A stretch of DNA of 64,000 bases from the NCBI RefSeq assembly GCF_028583425.1, contig NC_072795.1, positions 10,377,001-10,441,000 of the forward strand. Direction: 5' to 3'. The stretch's first letter is position 1; each line of letters starts with the position of its first letter. A program made the translations under genes and the position numbers. Of the stretch, positions 57,201 through 62,907 are shown in pieces. The notes under the pieces were generated by a model, which made no database searches, was not told where the DNA came from, and was given only the letters and a program-made list of their open reading frames with translations. This DNA comes from Eublepharis macularius. Lineage: Eukaryota; Chordata; Lepidosauria; Squamata; Eublepharidae.

Positions 57201-58173
57201 ACTGTGTACATAGGGATACCAACACTGAGATGGAATATTCCTGGAGATTTATGGGTAGAGCAGCAGTGGGATGTAATGCTGTAAATTCCACCTTCCAAAG
57301 TAGCCATTTTCTCCAGGAGAACTGAAATCTGTAGATGAAATTCTGGGAAATCTCCAGGACTGCCTCGTGGTTGGCAACCCTATTAGTACAGCTAAATTAA
57401 TCCGAACATCCAATGAGTAATAATACTAAAAAGGAATACTACAGCAAACATGGACCGGCTCAGTTTCCTGATATCACATACTCTTTGCTGGGATGCCAGG
57501 TTCCCCTGTACTCCCAGTGGGAGGTGGGTGCCCAGCACCTACTTTATGGGTAGTTCAGTCACACGTGTGCACCCCTGGGCCAGTACAATGATGCCACTTA
57601 TGGGAAGTGATGTCATCACACAGGACGTGGCCATCACAGGAGTGCTCCCACGCTCCACAGGGGGCCTGATTCAGCTCAATTTGAGCCAAATTTGAGCCTG
57701 ATCGGGCCCAAATCAGTCTGGAATGGGCCACTGCAGCATGGGGGAGCACTCTCCAACCCAGCAGTGGCTTGATCCGGACCATCAGGCCTGAAATGGCTGA
57801 AATTGGGCCAGAATTGGCCCTAGACCGGGCTGCTGCTGTGCAGAGGAGCACTCCCCCGCCCAGCAGCGACCAGATCCAGGCCATTTCAGGCCCAATCCAG
57901 GCTGTTTAAGGCCCACAGGCGTGCGCCATGTCACCCGGGAGCATGGAGCCAGGTAAGCAGGGGCAGGGAAGGTGGGTGGGAGAGGGGCATCCCCCACTCC
58001 CAGTGGGGGACTGGCAACCCTACCTTTTGCAGATGCAAAAGTCTGAGTAAGCTGCTGGGCCTCTTCTTCTATTTGGTGCTCCAGGCCTTTCTTCCCCAGC
58101 CCCAGCTTCCGCATGGCAACTGTGCCAAACTTCCTCTGTTGCTTCCAGGTGTGGCCATTTGACAATATAATAC
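17770..58173 (-). CDS. Cytochrome P450 family 2 gene, exons 3 to 9
   Basis: P450 monooxygenases of family 2 sit on the endoplasmic reticulum membrane and oxidise xenobiotics, fatty acids or steroids using haem and electrons from P450 reductase. Seven exons were placed by splice sites and reading phase. Together they give 382 codons plus stop, leaving about 110 residues (membrane anchor and proline-rich start) for exons 1 and 2, which are not in the window. Visible landmarks are the C-helix WKQQRKF, the I-helix AGTETT, the K-helix ExxR (EIQR) and the haem loop [11 protein letters not shown] split across exons 8 and 9. No stop or frameshift was found. By eye the sequence is nearest CYP2J/CYP2K-like proteins, but the subfamily is not settled. 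Introns 3 to 8 measure 1841, 4987, 5885, 7568, 13956 and 5016 bp. Confidence 0.93.
18968..20342. mobile_element. hAT-type fold-back element, 1375 bp
   Basis: Termini are TAGGGGTGTGCA and its complement, flanked by a perfect 8-bp direct repeat GTCAGAAT (18960-18967, 20343-20350); this is the hAT signature. The arms, about 450-500 bp each, are inverted copies and contain a sub-terminal cluster of TTTCGGTA / ACCGAAAC motifs. A 15-bp-stem hairpin lies at 19109-19141, mirrored at 20101-20133. Between the arms a ~130-bp segment is directly duplicated (about 19578-19692 and 19733-19867). There is no transposase, so it is non-autonomous. It lies in intron 8. Confidence 0.9.
20351..20680. other. Intron 8, nothing recognised
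   Basis: AT-rich intronic sequence without a supportable feature. Confidence 0.4.
20681..20748. repeat. Short palindromic hairpin repeat
   Basis: Arms 20681-20708 and 20721-20748 are near-perfect complements (CTAAGCGGAGTTACTCCATT on the left) around a 12-base loop. It resembles a dispersed vertebrate mini-MITE. Confidence 0.8.
20890..21085 (-). mobile_element. tRNA-derived CORE/MIR-like SINE
   Basis: On the minus strand an A-box-like segment (TAGCATAGTGGTTAAG, 21076-21061) is followed by a B-box-like GGTTCCAACC (21032-21023). After that comes a MIR-like core ending in a GGGGAAAATAATAACAC stretch. Confidence 0.65.
21086..22456. other. Intron 8, nothing recognised
   Basis: No exon, RNA or repeat family recognised. 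Confidence 0.4.
22457..22678. mobile_element. GGGTTG..AAC MITE, complete-looking copy
   Basis: Ends are a degraded GGGTTGTTAACTCCAGG and CCTGGAGGTTGGAAACACTAA. Internal ACCCCACCCTCCAAAGCTGCC and AGGAGAACTGATCTCTGAAG blocks recur at 57290-57335. It is a non-autonomous repeat of about 220 bp. Confidence 0.65.
22977..23118 (-). CDS. CYP2 exon 8
   Basis: 142 nt, the standard length. It begins [18 protein letters not shown], continues [13 protein letters not shown] and ends FLPFGA plus one base of the next codon, the start of the haem loop. The donor is GTACAT, lacking the usual G at +5. Confidence 0.95.
23196..23402. mobile_element. Penelope-like family A, inverted pair
   Basis: Two copies meet head to head at about 23278: the left is the reverse complement of the right. 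The right copy reads CTGAAGA, then a GAGAAC hairpin, TTCTCAAAAGC and the common tail. The G of the hammerhead GAAA is changed to A in both halves (CG to CA). It lies just upstream of exon 8 in intron 7. Confidence 0.7.
23545..24385. repeat. AT-rich fold-back, about 840 bp
   Basis: The left arm (about 23550-23800) and the right arm (about 24140-24380) are inverted copies. Examples are GACAAAACAATATAACCC with its complement near 24340, and AATTTAAAATCCTAGG with its complement near 24190. A ~330-bp loop separates them. Probably a non-autonomous DNA transposon; no target duplication was identified. Confidence 0.7.
24599..24760 (+). mobile_element. hAT-type left end, TAGGRRTGTRCA family
   Basis: Starts TAGGAATGTACAATTCGGG, like the termini at 18968 and 46263, followed by inverted TTCGGTA / TACCGAATT motifs. 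The other end was not found, so the copy is partial or its right terminus is diverged. Confidence 0.55.
25225..25378. mobile_element. 154-bp hAT-like MITE
   Basis: Ends AGGCTGCTTCCACACAC and GTGTGTGGAAATGGCCAT form inverted repeats of about 38 bp. The flanks are AGAGTCAT and AGACTCAT (25217-25224, 25379-25386), an 8-bp duplication with one mismatch. Confidence 0.75.
25387..26014. other. Intron 7, nothing recognised
   Basis: No supportable feature. Confidence 0.4.
26015..26147 (-). mobile_element. Penelope-like element tail, family A
   Basis: Same tail as at 1484: CCAGAGGAGTTAGCCATGTT through to CGTCAGATGC. On the minus strand CTGACGA and the GAGAAC/GTTCTC hairpin are intact, but GAAA reads AAAA. 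Confidence 0.65.
26540..27835 (+). pseudogene. hAT superfamily transposase relic
   Basis: Scattered in-frame pieces follow the hAT transposase order. First comes a MVT..GS.ANMK segment with [15 protein letters not shown] (about 26600-26710). Next is [18 protein letters not shown] (about 26866-26925), matching the conserved D-V-T-x-W-N-S-T block. Then come [14 protein letters not shown] (27213-27255) and a weak C-terminal dimerisation-like stretch near 27720-27830. Stops at about 26646 and 26970 and frame changes kill it. It belongs to the Ac/ZBED-like class that moves elements with 8-bp target duplications. Confidence 0.8.
27939..28343. mobile_element. 405-bp hAT-type element with octamer repeats
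   Basis: Inverted ends CAGGGCTCATTTCG and CGAAATGACCCCTG are flanked by a perfect 8-bp duplication AGAAGGAC (27931-27938, 28344-28351). Near the right end is a 13-bp direct repeat, ATGCTAATGAGTT, starting at 28273, 28286 and 28299, with ATGCAAAT at 28218. No coding capacity. Confidence 0.92.
28352..28727. other. Intron 7, nothing recognised
   Basis: No supportable feature. Confidence 0.4.
28728..28845. mobile_element. 118-bp palindromic MITE, copy 3
   Basis: Same length and termini as the copies at 2677 and 2949 (GGGCCAAGCTAC...), flanked by TGA (28725-28727, 28846-28848). It is a little more diverged, with AAGTGACGCATGAC near the left end. Confidence 0.88.
28899..28937. repeat. (TTG)n-rich simple repeat
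   Basis: Imperfect GTT/ATT triplets, possibly the tail of an old SINE or LINE. Confidence 0.8.
29047..29143 (-). mobile_element. Penelope-like element tail, family A, best-preserved core
   Basis: On the minus strand CTGACGA (29131-29125) is followed by a 6-bp hairpin GAGAAC/GTTCTT with a TGTG loop, then an intact GAAA (29107-29104) and a small AGC..GCT hairpin. This is the only family A copy in the window that keeps both catalytic blocks. The stem expected to close the core is not obvious. Confidence 0.65.
29396..30305 (+). promoter_or_regulatory. L1 5' UTR
   Basis: The GC-rich start (GGACTTCCGGTTTGGG) falls to more A-rich sequence before ORF1. L1 5' UTRs hold an internal promoter; no individual binding site is claimed here. 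Confidence 0.75.
30306..31100 (+). CDS. L1 ORF1 RNA-binding protein, intact
   Basis: The ORF is 264 codons from ATG to TGA. ORF1p trimerises and binds L1 RNA in cytoplasmic particles. Residues 1-100 are charged and heptad-like (coiled coil). An RRM-like domain begins [19 protein letters not shown] near residue 103. A C-terminal domain contains [16 protein letters not shown]. The stop overlaps the ORF2 ATG by ATGA, the close coupling common in vertebrate L1s. No frame damage was seen. Confidence 0.95.
   Translation: MSKKEWQSAIENLDKNLDKKLVDMIKELKDTKLELIKEVKEVTQTVKSELSEVKKGMETISSELQGTQQRVKTVEDAMENLIDTQQMEMRLVKGRISVAETKHMEKQLRFRGLPEVEGKSAQEQMTEVLAEYLGKEEEGVVAILDVAYRVNSRIAAQRKLPRDVIVQFTTRNMKERIVTKQFQDPLEIDGKTIIIMKELPRSVLLDRKKYKVLIQTLKDMNIRYRWELPEGVSFEFGGAKKRIRSEREMERFIKDNEKDLPTKL
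33535..34841 (-). mobile_element. CR1-like LINE, 5' truncated, nested in L1 ORF2
   Basis: It is inserted in the minus orientation into L1 ORF2. The 3' end carries a TTATGTTCTTATG repeat typical of CR1/L3-type LINEs; the 5' end stops inside reverse transcriptase motif A. The first 37 bp of the 5' end is perfectly duplicated in tandem (34768-34804 and 34805-34841). The flanks suggest at most a 3-bp target duplication (TTA). Confidence 0.9.
33741..34730 (-). pseudogene. CR1 reverse transcriptase, C-terminal 329 codons
   Basis: The frame is open. It begins at [15 protein letters not shown] and has [21 protein letters not shown], the catalytic FADD (KFADDTKLF), and the later [16 protein letters not shown] and [10 protein letters not shown] motifs before the stop. 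It lacks the endonuclease and the first reverse transcriptase motifs because of 5' truncation. The lack of stops implies recent insertion. Confidence 0.92.
36169..36843 (+). other. L1 3' UTR and poly(A)
   Basis: AT-rich, with a G-run segment (AAGGGACAGGGGGGGAAAGC near 36700) and CCAATAAAAAAATTTTC before the A tail. The same features, complemented, identify the L1 3' ends at 54472 and 59110. Confidence 0.9.
37075..37262 (-). CDS. CYP2 exon 7
   Basis: 188 nt. The first two bases complete a Glu codon, then [11 protein letters not shown]. The K-helix AVIHEIQR contains the ExxR pair that stabilises the haem pocket. It ends GFVIPK in phase 0. The acceptor is TTTTCCTCAG. The donor GTACCA is weak, with C at +4 and +5. 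The peptide has [13 protein letters not shown] where family 2 usually has an NxxPxxxPR-like run. Confidence 0.95.
37263..38604. other. Intron 6; GC-rich dispersed repeat
   Basis: Between about 37650 and 38110 the text repeats phrases such as GGGCCAATTTGGGCC and GGGAGCACT. The same style of sequence recurs at 57540-57960 and near 27990-28150. The repeat class is undetermined. No gene seen. Confidence 0.4.
38605..38705 (+). mobile_element. Diverged Penelope-like family A tail
   Basis: Plus strand CTGATGA (38615-38621), a weak GGGAG/CTTTT hairpin, GAAA, then ACTTATACC and the GAAGGTGCCAATGGACTC tail. It follows the family A order at lower similarity. Confidence 0.5.
38706..39539. other. Intron 6, nothing recognised
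   Basis: AT-rich, no supportable feature. Confidence 0.4.
39640..41045 (+). pseudogene. L1 copy D ORF2 C-terminal region
   Basis: Broken frames show [15 protein letters not shown] and [19 protein letters not shown] (39647-39830). Later comes [18 protein letters not shown], then [18 protein letters not shown] (about 40690-40750), the cysteine/histidine motif of L1 ORF2. Several stops and frameshifts indicate age. Confidence 0.85.
41050..41822 (-). mobile_element. Unclassified repeat nested in L1 copy D
   Basis: On the minus strand it contains a polyadenylation-like TTTAATAAAGC near its end (about 41115) and matches the plus-strand repeat ending at 9300. It is flanked by L1 sequence on both sides. 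It could be an LTR. Its exact limits are uncertain. Confidence 0.45.
42460..44640 (-). repeat. ~51-bp minisatellite array in Helitron 1
   Basis: About 30 diverged units occupy 42460-43165 and 43826-44640. Each repeats the core GTGGCAATGCCYRCC then CACCCAGCTGGGATCAGGAG when read on the minus strand. Confidence 0.9.
43335..43825. mobile_element. Fold-back insertion with 127-bp arms
   Basis: Arms 43335-43461 and 43699-43825 are near-perfect complements. The ~237-bp loop starts with a pyrimidine-rich stretch ending TTATATAG, like a splice acceptor, followed by mixed-composition sequence with a short open frame. The superfamily is unknown. Confidence 0.85.
44831..44972 (-). CDS. CYP2 exon 6
   Basis: 142 nt in phase 0, ending one base into a codon. 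It encodes the I-helix: [19 protein letters not shown], whose Gly-Thr pair takes part in oxygen activation. The acceptor is AACAACAG, with a poor pyrimidine tract; the donor is CAAG|GTAAGA. It sits 62 bp from Helitron 1 and next to a BovB tail. Confidence 0.95.
45005..45236 (+). mobile_element. BovB (RTE) LINE 3' end
   Basis: An open stretch reads [19 protein letters not shown], the conserved C-terminus of RTE/BovB ORF2. It is followed by the typical end GGGTTGCCATAAGTCGGAGG, CGACTTGACC and a CA repeat. BovB is abundant in squamates. The rest of the element is missing. It is antisense to the P450, 30-odd bp upstream of the exon 6 acceptor. Confidence 0.88.
45237..45292. repeat. (CA)n microsatellite
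   Basis: About 27 CA units directly after the BovB end, with one CG near the right edge. Likely length-polymorphic. Confidence 0.97.
45293..45808. other. Intron 5, nothing recognised
   Basis: AT-rich with no supportable feature. Confidence 0.4.
46263..47450. mobile_element. hAT-type element, 1188 bp, nested in Helitron 2
   Basis: Termini TAGGGGTGTGCAG and TTTGCACACCCCTA are flanked by GTTGGGAA and ATTGGGAA (46255-46262, 47451-47458), an 8-bp duplication with one mismatch. Its core (CCAAGTTTCAGACCGATTGG, GCTTGCTGCTGCTGATCTCC) matches the fold-back at 18968, but the sub-terminal motifs are CCCGAATC-like instead of TTTCGGTA. Confidence 0.88.
48456..49167 (+). mobile_element. Solo LTR, 712 bp
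   Basis: Ends TGTCATGGC and GCCCATGACA form the short TG...CA inverted repeat of an LTR, flanked by the 5-bp duplication GGCAA (48451-48455, 49168-49172). A TATA-like CTATAAGAGCC lies near 48890. A 123-codon open frame starts at an ATG at 48460 just inside the left end and is rich in Ser, Pro, Glu and Gln; it is probably not a real gene. The family is likely Gypsy, by the 5-bp duplication and size. Confidence 0.85.
49684..49722. repeat. (ATT/ATC)n simple repeat
   Basis: Imperfect trinucleotide run. Confidence 0.85.
49758..50438. mobile_element. Complete non-autonomous hAT, 681 bp, TAGAGATGGGC family
   Basis: Ends TAGAGATGGGCACGAACAG and CTGTTCATGCCCATCTCTA are flanked by a perfect 8-bp duplication ATTACAAT (49750-49757, 50439-50446). 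Sub-terminal repeats of CGAACA/TGTTCG occur in both arms. Related fragments lie at 8366-9000 and 52206-53000. Confidence 0.92.
50447..50857. other. Intron 5, nothing recognised
   Basis: No supportable feature. Confidence 0.4.
50858..51034 (-). CDS. CYP2 exon 5
   Basis: 177 nt, phase 0 at both ends. It encodes [20 protein letters not shown] (F-G region, near the substrate channel) through [13 protein letters not shown]. The acceptor is CAGCTGCAG-like at 51035; the donor is AAA|GTAAGT, close to consensus. Confidence 0.95.
51095..51215. mobile_element. Penelope-like family fold-back, diverged
   Basis: Inverted halves share AACAACATTTATTCCAG and its complement; the right half continues GTTAGTCTTTGAGGTGCTGC, the family tail. 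A degraded CTGATGG..CTCTCAAAAAG core is visible on the minus strand. Confidence 0.55.
51478..52040 (+). repeat. Duplicated block, copy X
   Basis: About 560 bp, starting ATTGGGACTCATGGAAGAGG, that recurs directly at 53001-53555. It includes the left arm of the fold-back family starting TAGGAGTCAGAACAGAC. Confidence 0.8.
52138..52203. repeat. AT-rich ATA/ATT simple repeat
   Basis: Imperfect ATAATA/AAGAAT repeats. Confidence 0.8.
52206..53000 (+). mobile_element. hAT fragment, TAGAGATGGGC family, right end
   Basis: It ends GGTTCATGCCCATCTCTA, as in the complete hAT at 49758. A ~67-bp piece is tandemly repeated (52206-52272 and 52346-52412). The middle matches 8517-8999 in inverse orientation, including an AT-rich TATA-like CTATTTATAAG near 52541. 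The left terminus was not found. Confidence 0.7.
53001..53555 (+). repeat. Duplicated block, copy Y
   Basis: Starts GTTGGGACACACAGAAGAGG right at the hAT end and tracks copy X at 51478 with scattered substitutions. Confidence 0.8.
53292..54093. mobile_element. Fold-back element with internal palindromic repeats
   Basis: The left arm begins TAGGAGTCAGAACAGAC and the right arm ends GTCTGTTCAGTCTA. Arm segments such as GTTCCCATGGGAAATGTA and its complement match. The interior holds several copies of GTGCATTTAGGGGAGCAAGG in both orientations. No 8-bp duplication was found. Confidence 0.65.
54190..54345. repeat. Probable SINE/LINE 3' tail
   Basis: TTTATTTATACCCCGCCCTC plus ATGGGCTCGGGACAGC is a pattern common in dispersed vertebrate repeats. 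The class was not resolved. Confidence 0.4.
54472..55226 (-). mobile_element. L1 3' end only, with (TATAA)n expansion
   Basis: The T-run and TTTTTATTGGTG, then CCCCACCC and CGACTTCCAACAGCTTTCC, mirror the 3' UTR of the full-length L1. It is flanked by an 18-bp duplication TGAAATATAACTATTTCT (54454-54471, 55227-55244). It is a severely 5'-truncated insertion in intron 4. Confidence 0.88.
54816..54928. repeat. (TATAA)n pentanucleotide microsatellite
   Basis: About 22 nearly perfect units within the L1 3' UTR fragment. Confidence 0.97.
55245..56021. other. Intron 4, nothing recognised
   Basis: No supportable feature. Confidence 0.4.
56022..56182 (-). CDS. CYP2 exon 4
   Basis: 161 nt. The first two bases complete a Gly codon, then [20 protein letters not shown] and [15 protein letters not shown] (D/E helix region). 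It ends VFYD in phase 0 at donor GAT|GTAAGT. The acceptor is TTTATCTGCAG. Confidence 0.95.
56240..56470 (+). mobile_element. tRNA-derived CORE/MIR-like SINE
   Basis: An A-box-like TAGAGTGTCAGACTAGG and B box GGTTCTAATCC (56298-56308) are followed by CCTAACCTACCTCACAGGG, then TTGTTGTGAGG, a conserved SINE core. An A-rich tail ends at about 56470. It lies in intron 3, antisense to the gene. Confidence 0.85.
56471..57192. other. Intron 3, nothing recognised
   Basis: No supportable feature. Confidence 0.4.
57193..57383. mobile_element. GGGTTGCCAAC-type MITE
   Basis: Ends TAGGGATACCAACACTGAG and CGTGGTTGGCAACCCTA. Internal blocks are shared with 22457-22678. Confidence 0.65.
57490..58020. mobile_element. 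MITE ending at the exon 3 splice donor
   Basis: The left edge GGGATGCCAGGTTCCCC with CCCAGTGGGAGG is mirrored at the right edge by CCCAGTGGGGGACTGGCAACCC. The right end is 58020, three bases inside intron 3. The interior is the GC-rich GGGCC/GGGAGCACT sequence also seen at 37650-38110. Confidence 0.6.
58024..58173 (-). CDS. CYP2 exon 3
   Basis: 150 nt, standard length, completing a Gly codon from exon 2. The peptide begins [16 protein letters not shown]; the Trp and Arg are the C-helix residues that contact haem propionate. It continues [21 protein letters not shown] and ends ASAK plus one base. The donor is AAAG|GTAGGG, its bases from +4 onward supplied by a MITE end. The acceptor is ACCGTAG. 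Confidence 0.95.
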
Positions 58174-58965
58174 CTACGGTCAGGACGAAACAATGAGAAA
58201 TTAGTACTCAAAAATTTACAGTTAAAATTTTTTTTAGGTTATCAGGTTAGAAAACAAACTGTGTTGAAAAGCTACCGCCTTTCTAAAAAACCTTAGAACT
58301 GCAATGCCATTGCAGAATCAGTCCCATCTCTTTTAGTGATAAGTCTCTGATATTTGCCAGCTATATATGCATCAGAAAAGCAAAGCCCTCATTCACTGCC
58401 ATCTACCAGCATTCAACAATTCCGGTTTTTAGAGCTGAATACATTTCACCCTATTGGAGTAATCTCGACCAACCCCATTTTTATGCTGTATCTGTTTTAA
58501 TTACAGGTGCCATGAATTTTATGTGGAACATGTTTGACAATCAGACCATATGGAATATAGTCCCCAGTCCCCCAGTTGGGGTAAGTGGATTCTCTGTTCC
58601 CAGCCTCTTACCTGGCTGGTGGGGAGTGGAGGTGTTGAGAGAGGTCTGAGAGGTCTGGATCATGCTTTAGTGCACTCCAGATCCTTCAGGGTAGCACCAG
58701 GAATAACATCATTCCCAGAGCAACAGTGAAGGGAGAGTCCCCCCCACAGGGGTATTTTGCTTAAATTGCCTGAAATTGTGCCCCTCAAGCATGAAGCATG
58801 TTTCAGTCACGGGTTTCTTGGATTCATCGACAAAGGACTTAAATGTTCTCAGCGGGTTTGCACTGGGCTTTCTCATATTGCACACATGCCTAGATGCAAG
58901 CAATCCAAACACATTGACAGCATTTAATCTCTCCAAGGAGTAATTCCGGGCTCTATTCAAGGCGC
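58174..58965. other. Intron 2, nothing recognised
   Basis: No exon 2 or repeat recognised. Confidence 0.4.
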
Positions 58966-59093
58966 TGGTATTGACCTTTAAAGCCCTGTACAGCTTGGGA
59001 CCAGCATACTTTAAGGATTGCCTTCTCCCCGTCCACCCACATCAGCCATCTTTGGAGGACCTGCTTTAGGTGCCCCTGTCATTGTCATCTGCC
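58966..59093 (+). mobile_element. Possible L2/CR1-type LINE fragment
   Basis: The translation LTFKALYSLGPAYFKDCLLP resembles a C-terminal LINE ORF segment common in reptile genomes. Too short to classify. Confidence 0.35.
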
Positions 59094-59109
59094 AACAGGT
59101 AAAGACTTT

Positions 59110-62100
59110 AAAAAAAAAAAAAATATTGGATTAGATGTCATTAAATTGTACATTACAATCAGTTTCCTTTAATTTTTCCAATTCTAACCCCCTCCCTTTC
59201 CCCCCCTTTTGTTGACTTCCAACAGTTTTCCAACCCCTTGTCCCTTTTCCCTTACTCATTTTAAATTTATTCTATCTGTCAAACGTAAACTTTCACTTTC
59301 TTCTAAGCTTATCTATATAACACAGTGCTCCTTCTGTCTTCCTACTTACTTTAACAACTAAATAATACATAACTAAATAATACATTTTTGGCATATTTTC
59401 TTTTGATAATAATCATTTAGCTAATTTTGGTACTCTATACTCTATCTTATAATCTCGTCTTCAATATGGGACAAACAATTTATCCCTCATTTAGCATAAT
59501 TTTAGATACTTCTATAAACAGTACATTCAATATAAGTCAACCAATTTAACTTATACTCTCTATATTACTTTTTCTACATATCTTATCTTCATACTGTTTT
59601 AATTATATAATTATATTATTCTTTCATTATGCAACTATCCACCAAAAATAGTCAACCAATTTGACCCATATATACCTCCAAACCAATTCAATCAATTTAA
59701 TACATGATCTATACATTAATATATATTTTCCCACCTTACTTAAATTCCTTCATTGCAATTATAAAATTATCTCCATTATACAATTATTGCCAGAAAAGAA
59801 ATTAATTAGTTTCTGTCCTTATAATTAGTTAATTTCTATCATTATAATTCTTGTAATAACACCTATAATACTTAATGCTATATATAATAGTCTAATAAAA
59901 TAGTTGCTTAGAAATTCTCATTTACCTCTCCACCCCCCGGTAAAGTCACCTCCCTCTACTTTTATTGTATTTCAGTAATTTTCAAACTGCCACAGTTCTC
60001 CTCCCACCTCCCATTTCTTCACTAAATATTGTTTCAGCTTCTCCCAATCCGTGTTGAACTGTCCTGGATCAAGGTCTCTCAGTTTCCTTGTAATTTTGTC
60101 CATTTCCGCCATGTACAGCAATTTATATATCCAGTCCTCAATAGTTGGCACTTCTTGCACTTTCCACTTTTGCGCGGACAAAAGTCTAGCCGCTGCTGTC
60201 ATGTAAAATAGTAATGTCCTATATTGTGCTGGAATATCCTCCATTCCCAAGTTCAGTAGCAGGAGTTCTGGGTTCTTATTAATTTGAAATTGTAAAATCT
60301 CGCTTATTACTCTTATTATTTCCCCCCAGTACTGCCTAGCTACCTCACAAGTCCACCACATATGATACAAAGATCCCTCATGCTTTTTACATTTCCAGCA
60401 TTTATTAGACGTGTTCAAATTCCCTAGCACAATTTTCTTTGGTGTCAGATACCAACGATAAATCATTTTGTAGACATTCTCTTTAATATTGGTGCATGTC
60501 GTGATCTTCACTGTATTCTTCCACAAGTATTCCCACGCCTCCATTGTTATTTCCTTATTGAAGTTTATAGCCCACTTCACCATTTGCACTTTAACTGTTT
60601 CATCTTCAGTATACCATTTCAGCAGCACTTTATATACCTTAGAGATTTCCTTTTTATCCTCTTGTAAAAGTGCCTGTTCTAATTCCGAATTCTCCATTCT
60701 TATCCCTCCCTTCACACAGTCCGAATTATAAAGATCTCTGATCTGTCTATACTGAAACCAATCATACCTTGGAGACAACTCGTCCTGCGTCTTTATTTTG
60801 GGTTTGGAAAATTCCATTCGGGTTATCTCCTTGTATGTTAAACACTGTTGTTCATTATCGACAGTTCTCGGATCTATTACTTCATATGGAACCACCCATG
60901 AGGGGATTCCATCTTGTAGGTAATTCCTGTACTTCTTCCAAGTTGTGAATAGGCTTCTCCGAATATAATGATGTAAGAACATAGAGTCCGCTTTTACTTT
61001 ATCATACCATAAATATGCATGCCATCCGAATATTTTTTTATATCCTTCTAAGGCCAGTAATTTCCGGTTTTTCAGCATCATCCAATCTTTCAACCACACT
61101 AAACAAATTGCGTCATAATAAGGTCTTAGGTTGAGCAGTTGCATTCCGCCTCTTTCTTTTGCATCTTGTAACACTTTCATTTTCACTCGAGGCTTTTTGC
61201 CTGCCCAAACAAAATCTGATATTTTCCTCTGCCATTTTTCAAACTGCTTAGAGTCTCGGATAATTGGTATTGTCTGTAACAGAAACATCACTCTTGGCAA
61301 CACATTCATCTTAATTACTGCAATTCTTCCCAACCATGACAAGTTTAGTCTGTTCCATTTAATCAAGTCTTGCTCTATCTGACTCCACAGTTTCTCATAG
61401 TTGTTTTTAAATAAATCTATATTCTTTGCAGTCAGTTCAATTCCCAGATATTTCACCTTATTGTTACTTCGCAGTCTGTTATTTCCATTAATAGTTGTTG
61501 TTTTTGTTTAGTCATATTTTTACATAATATCTTTGACTTCTTTTTGTTTACATAAAATCCTGCCAAATCTCCAAACTCCTTAATCTTCTCTATTACTTTT
61601 GGCATATTCTCCATTGGATCTTCCACAATTAGCATTATATCGTCCGCAAATGCTCTGACCTTATAGGAAAAGTCCTTTATTTTTATTCCACGGGTTGCAT
61701 TGTCTTCTCGTATCTGTATCATCAGTATTTCCAAAACCAAAATAAACAACAGTGGAGACAACGGGCAACCTTGTCTTGTTCCTTTACCTATAGTCAATTT
61801 CTTGGTCACCTCATCATTCACCACAATTGCTGCACTCTGGTCTCGGTAAATTTCCTTTACGGCTCTTATGAATCTTTCTCCCATTTGTAGCTTTTCCATG
61901 GTGGCAAACATAAAGTCTCAGTTCAAATTGTCAAACGCTTTTTCAGCGTCCACAAAGAAGAAGCCAACCTCCTTGTCACAACGTTTGTCATAGTATTCAA
62001 TAGCATTTATAACTGTCCTTAAATTGTCTTTGATTTGTCTATTTGGCAAAAAACCAGCTTGCTCCTCCTCAATAACTTCAGAAAGCCATCCCTTCACTCT

Positions 62101-62891
62101 TTCCGCCAGTATCTTCGCAAAAATTTTATAATCATTATTAAGTAACGATATAGGTCTATAGTTTTTCACGTTAGTCAGATCTTGCCCCTCTTTGGGGATC
62201 AATGATATATTAGCTTCACTCCAAGTGTCTGGGATCCGTTGATCCTTTAAAACACCATTAATCACATCTTTTAGGAATGGTGCCAGTTCATTAGCCATTA
62301 CCTTATAAAATTTGGCTGTAAGTCCATCCGGTCCTGGCGCCTTTCCCAAGTTTGTTGACTGTATTGCCTTTCTTATTTCTTCCTCCGTTACTTCATTGTT
62401 CAATTTGTCTCTCCAAGCTTCCGAAATTACTGGGAGCTTCATTTTCTCCAAGTATGTCGCTATTGAGTCTTTATTCTTTTTTATTATACAATTTGGCAAT
62501 TTGGCATAAAATTTATAAAAGGCTCTGCTAATAGCTGTCTGTTCCAGGTACACTTTATTGTCCTCACAGATTTTATTTATTATTTTCTTCTCCTTTCTCT
62601 TCTTCAATTGCCATGCCAAATATTTCCCAGGTTTATTTGCGCCTTCGAACGCCTTTTGATTCATTCTCTTAAGATTCCATTCCAATTCTTTGTTATTCAT
62701 TGCTGTCAGCTGTTCTTGAAGAATTTTAATGTCCTGGTAGATTTTCTTTTTCCCTGGTCTTTTCTTTAACTGTATTTCTTTGGCTTTTATTTTCTCCGTG
62801 ATCTCCTGTCTCTTCTCCTCTTTTTTTTTCCTGGCTCTTCCATTTAAGTCCATTAATATGCCCCTAATTACTGCCTTGTAGGTGTCCCATA
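59110..62891 (-). mobile_element. L1 copy C, 5' truncated
   Basis: Flanked by a 16-bp duplication AACAGGTAAAGACTTT (59094-59109, 62892-62907). It has the L1 3' UTR at 59110-59970 and ORF2 from within the endonuclease-RT linker to its stop. It is about 3.8 kb, in the sense orientation relative to the P450, in the presumed intron 2. It is closer to copy A than to copy B. Confidence 0.95.
59972..62891 (-). pseudogene. L1 copy C ORF2, decayed
   Basis: Three open stretches cover most of ORF2: 62891-61918 (linker and first reverse transcriptase motifs), 61911-61453 ([17 protein letters not shown]) and 61456-59972 (C-terminus with [13 protein letters not shown]). A Trp-to-stop change near 61919, a small frameshift at about 61455, and a ~9-bp tandem duplication near 62500 separate or disturb them. 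It cannot be active. Confidence 0.93.
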
Positions 62892-62907
62892 AACAGGTAA
62901 AGACTTT

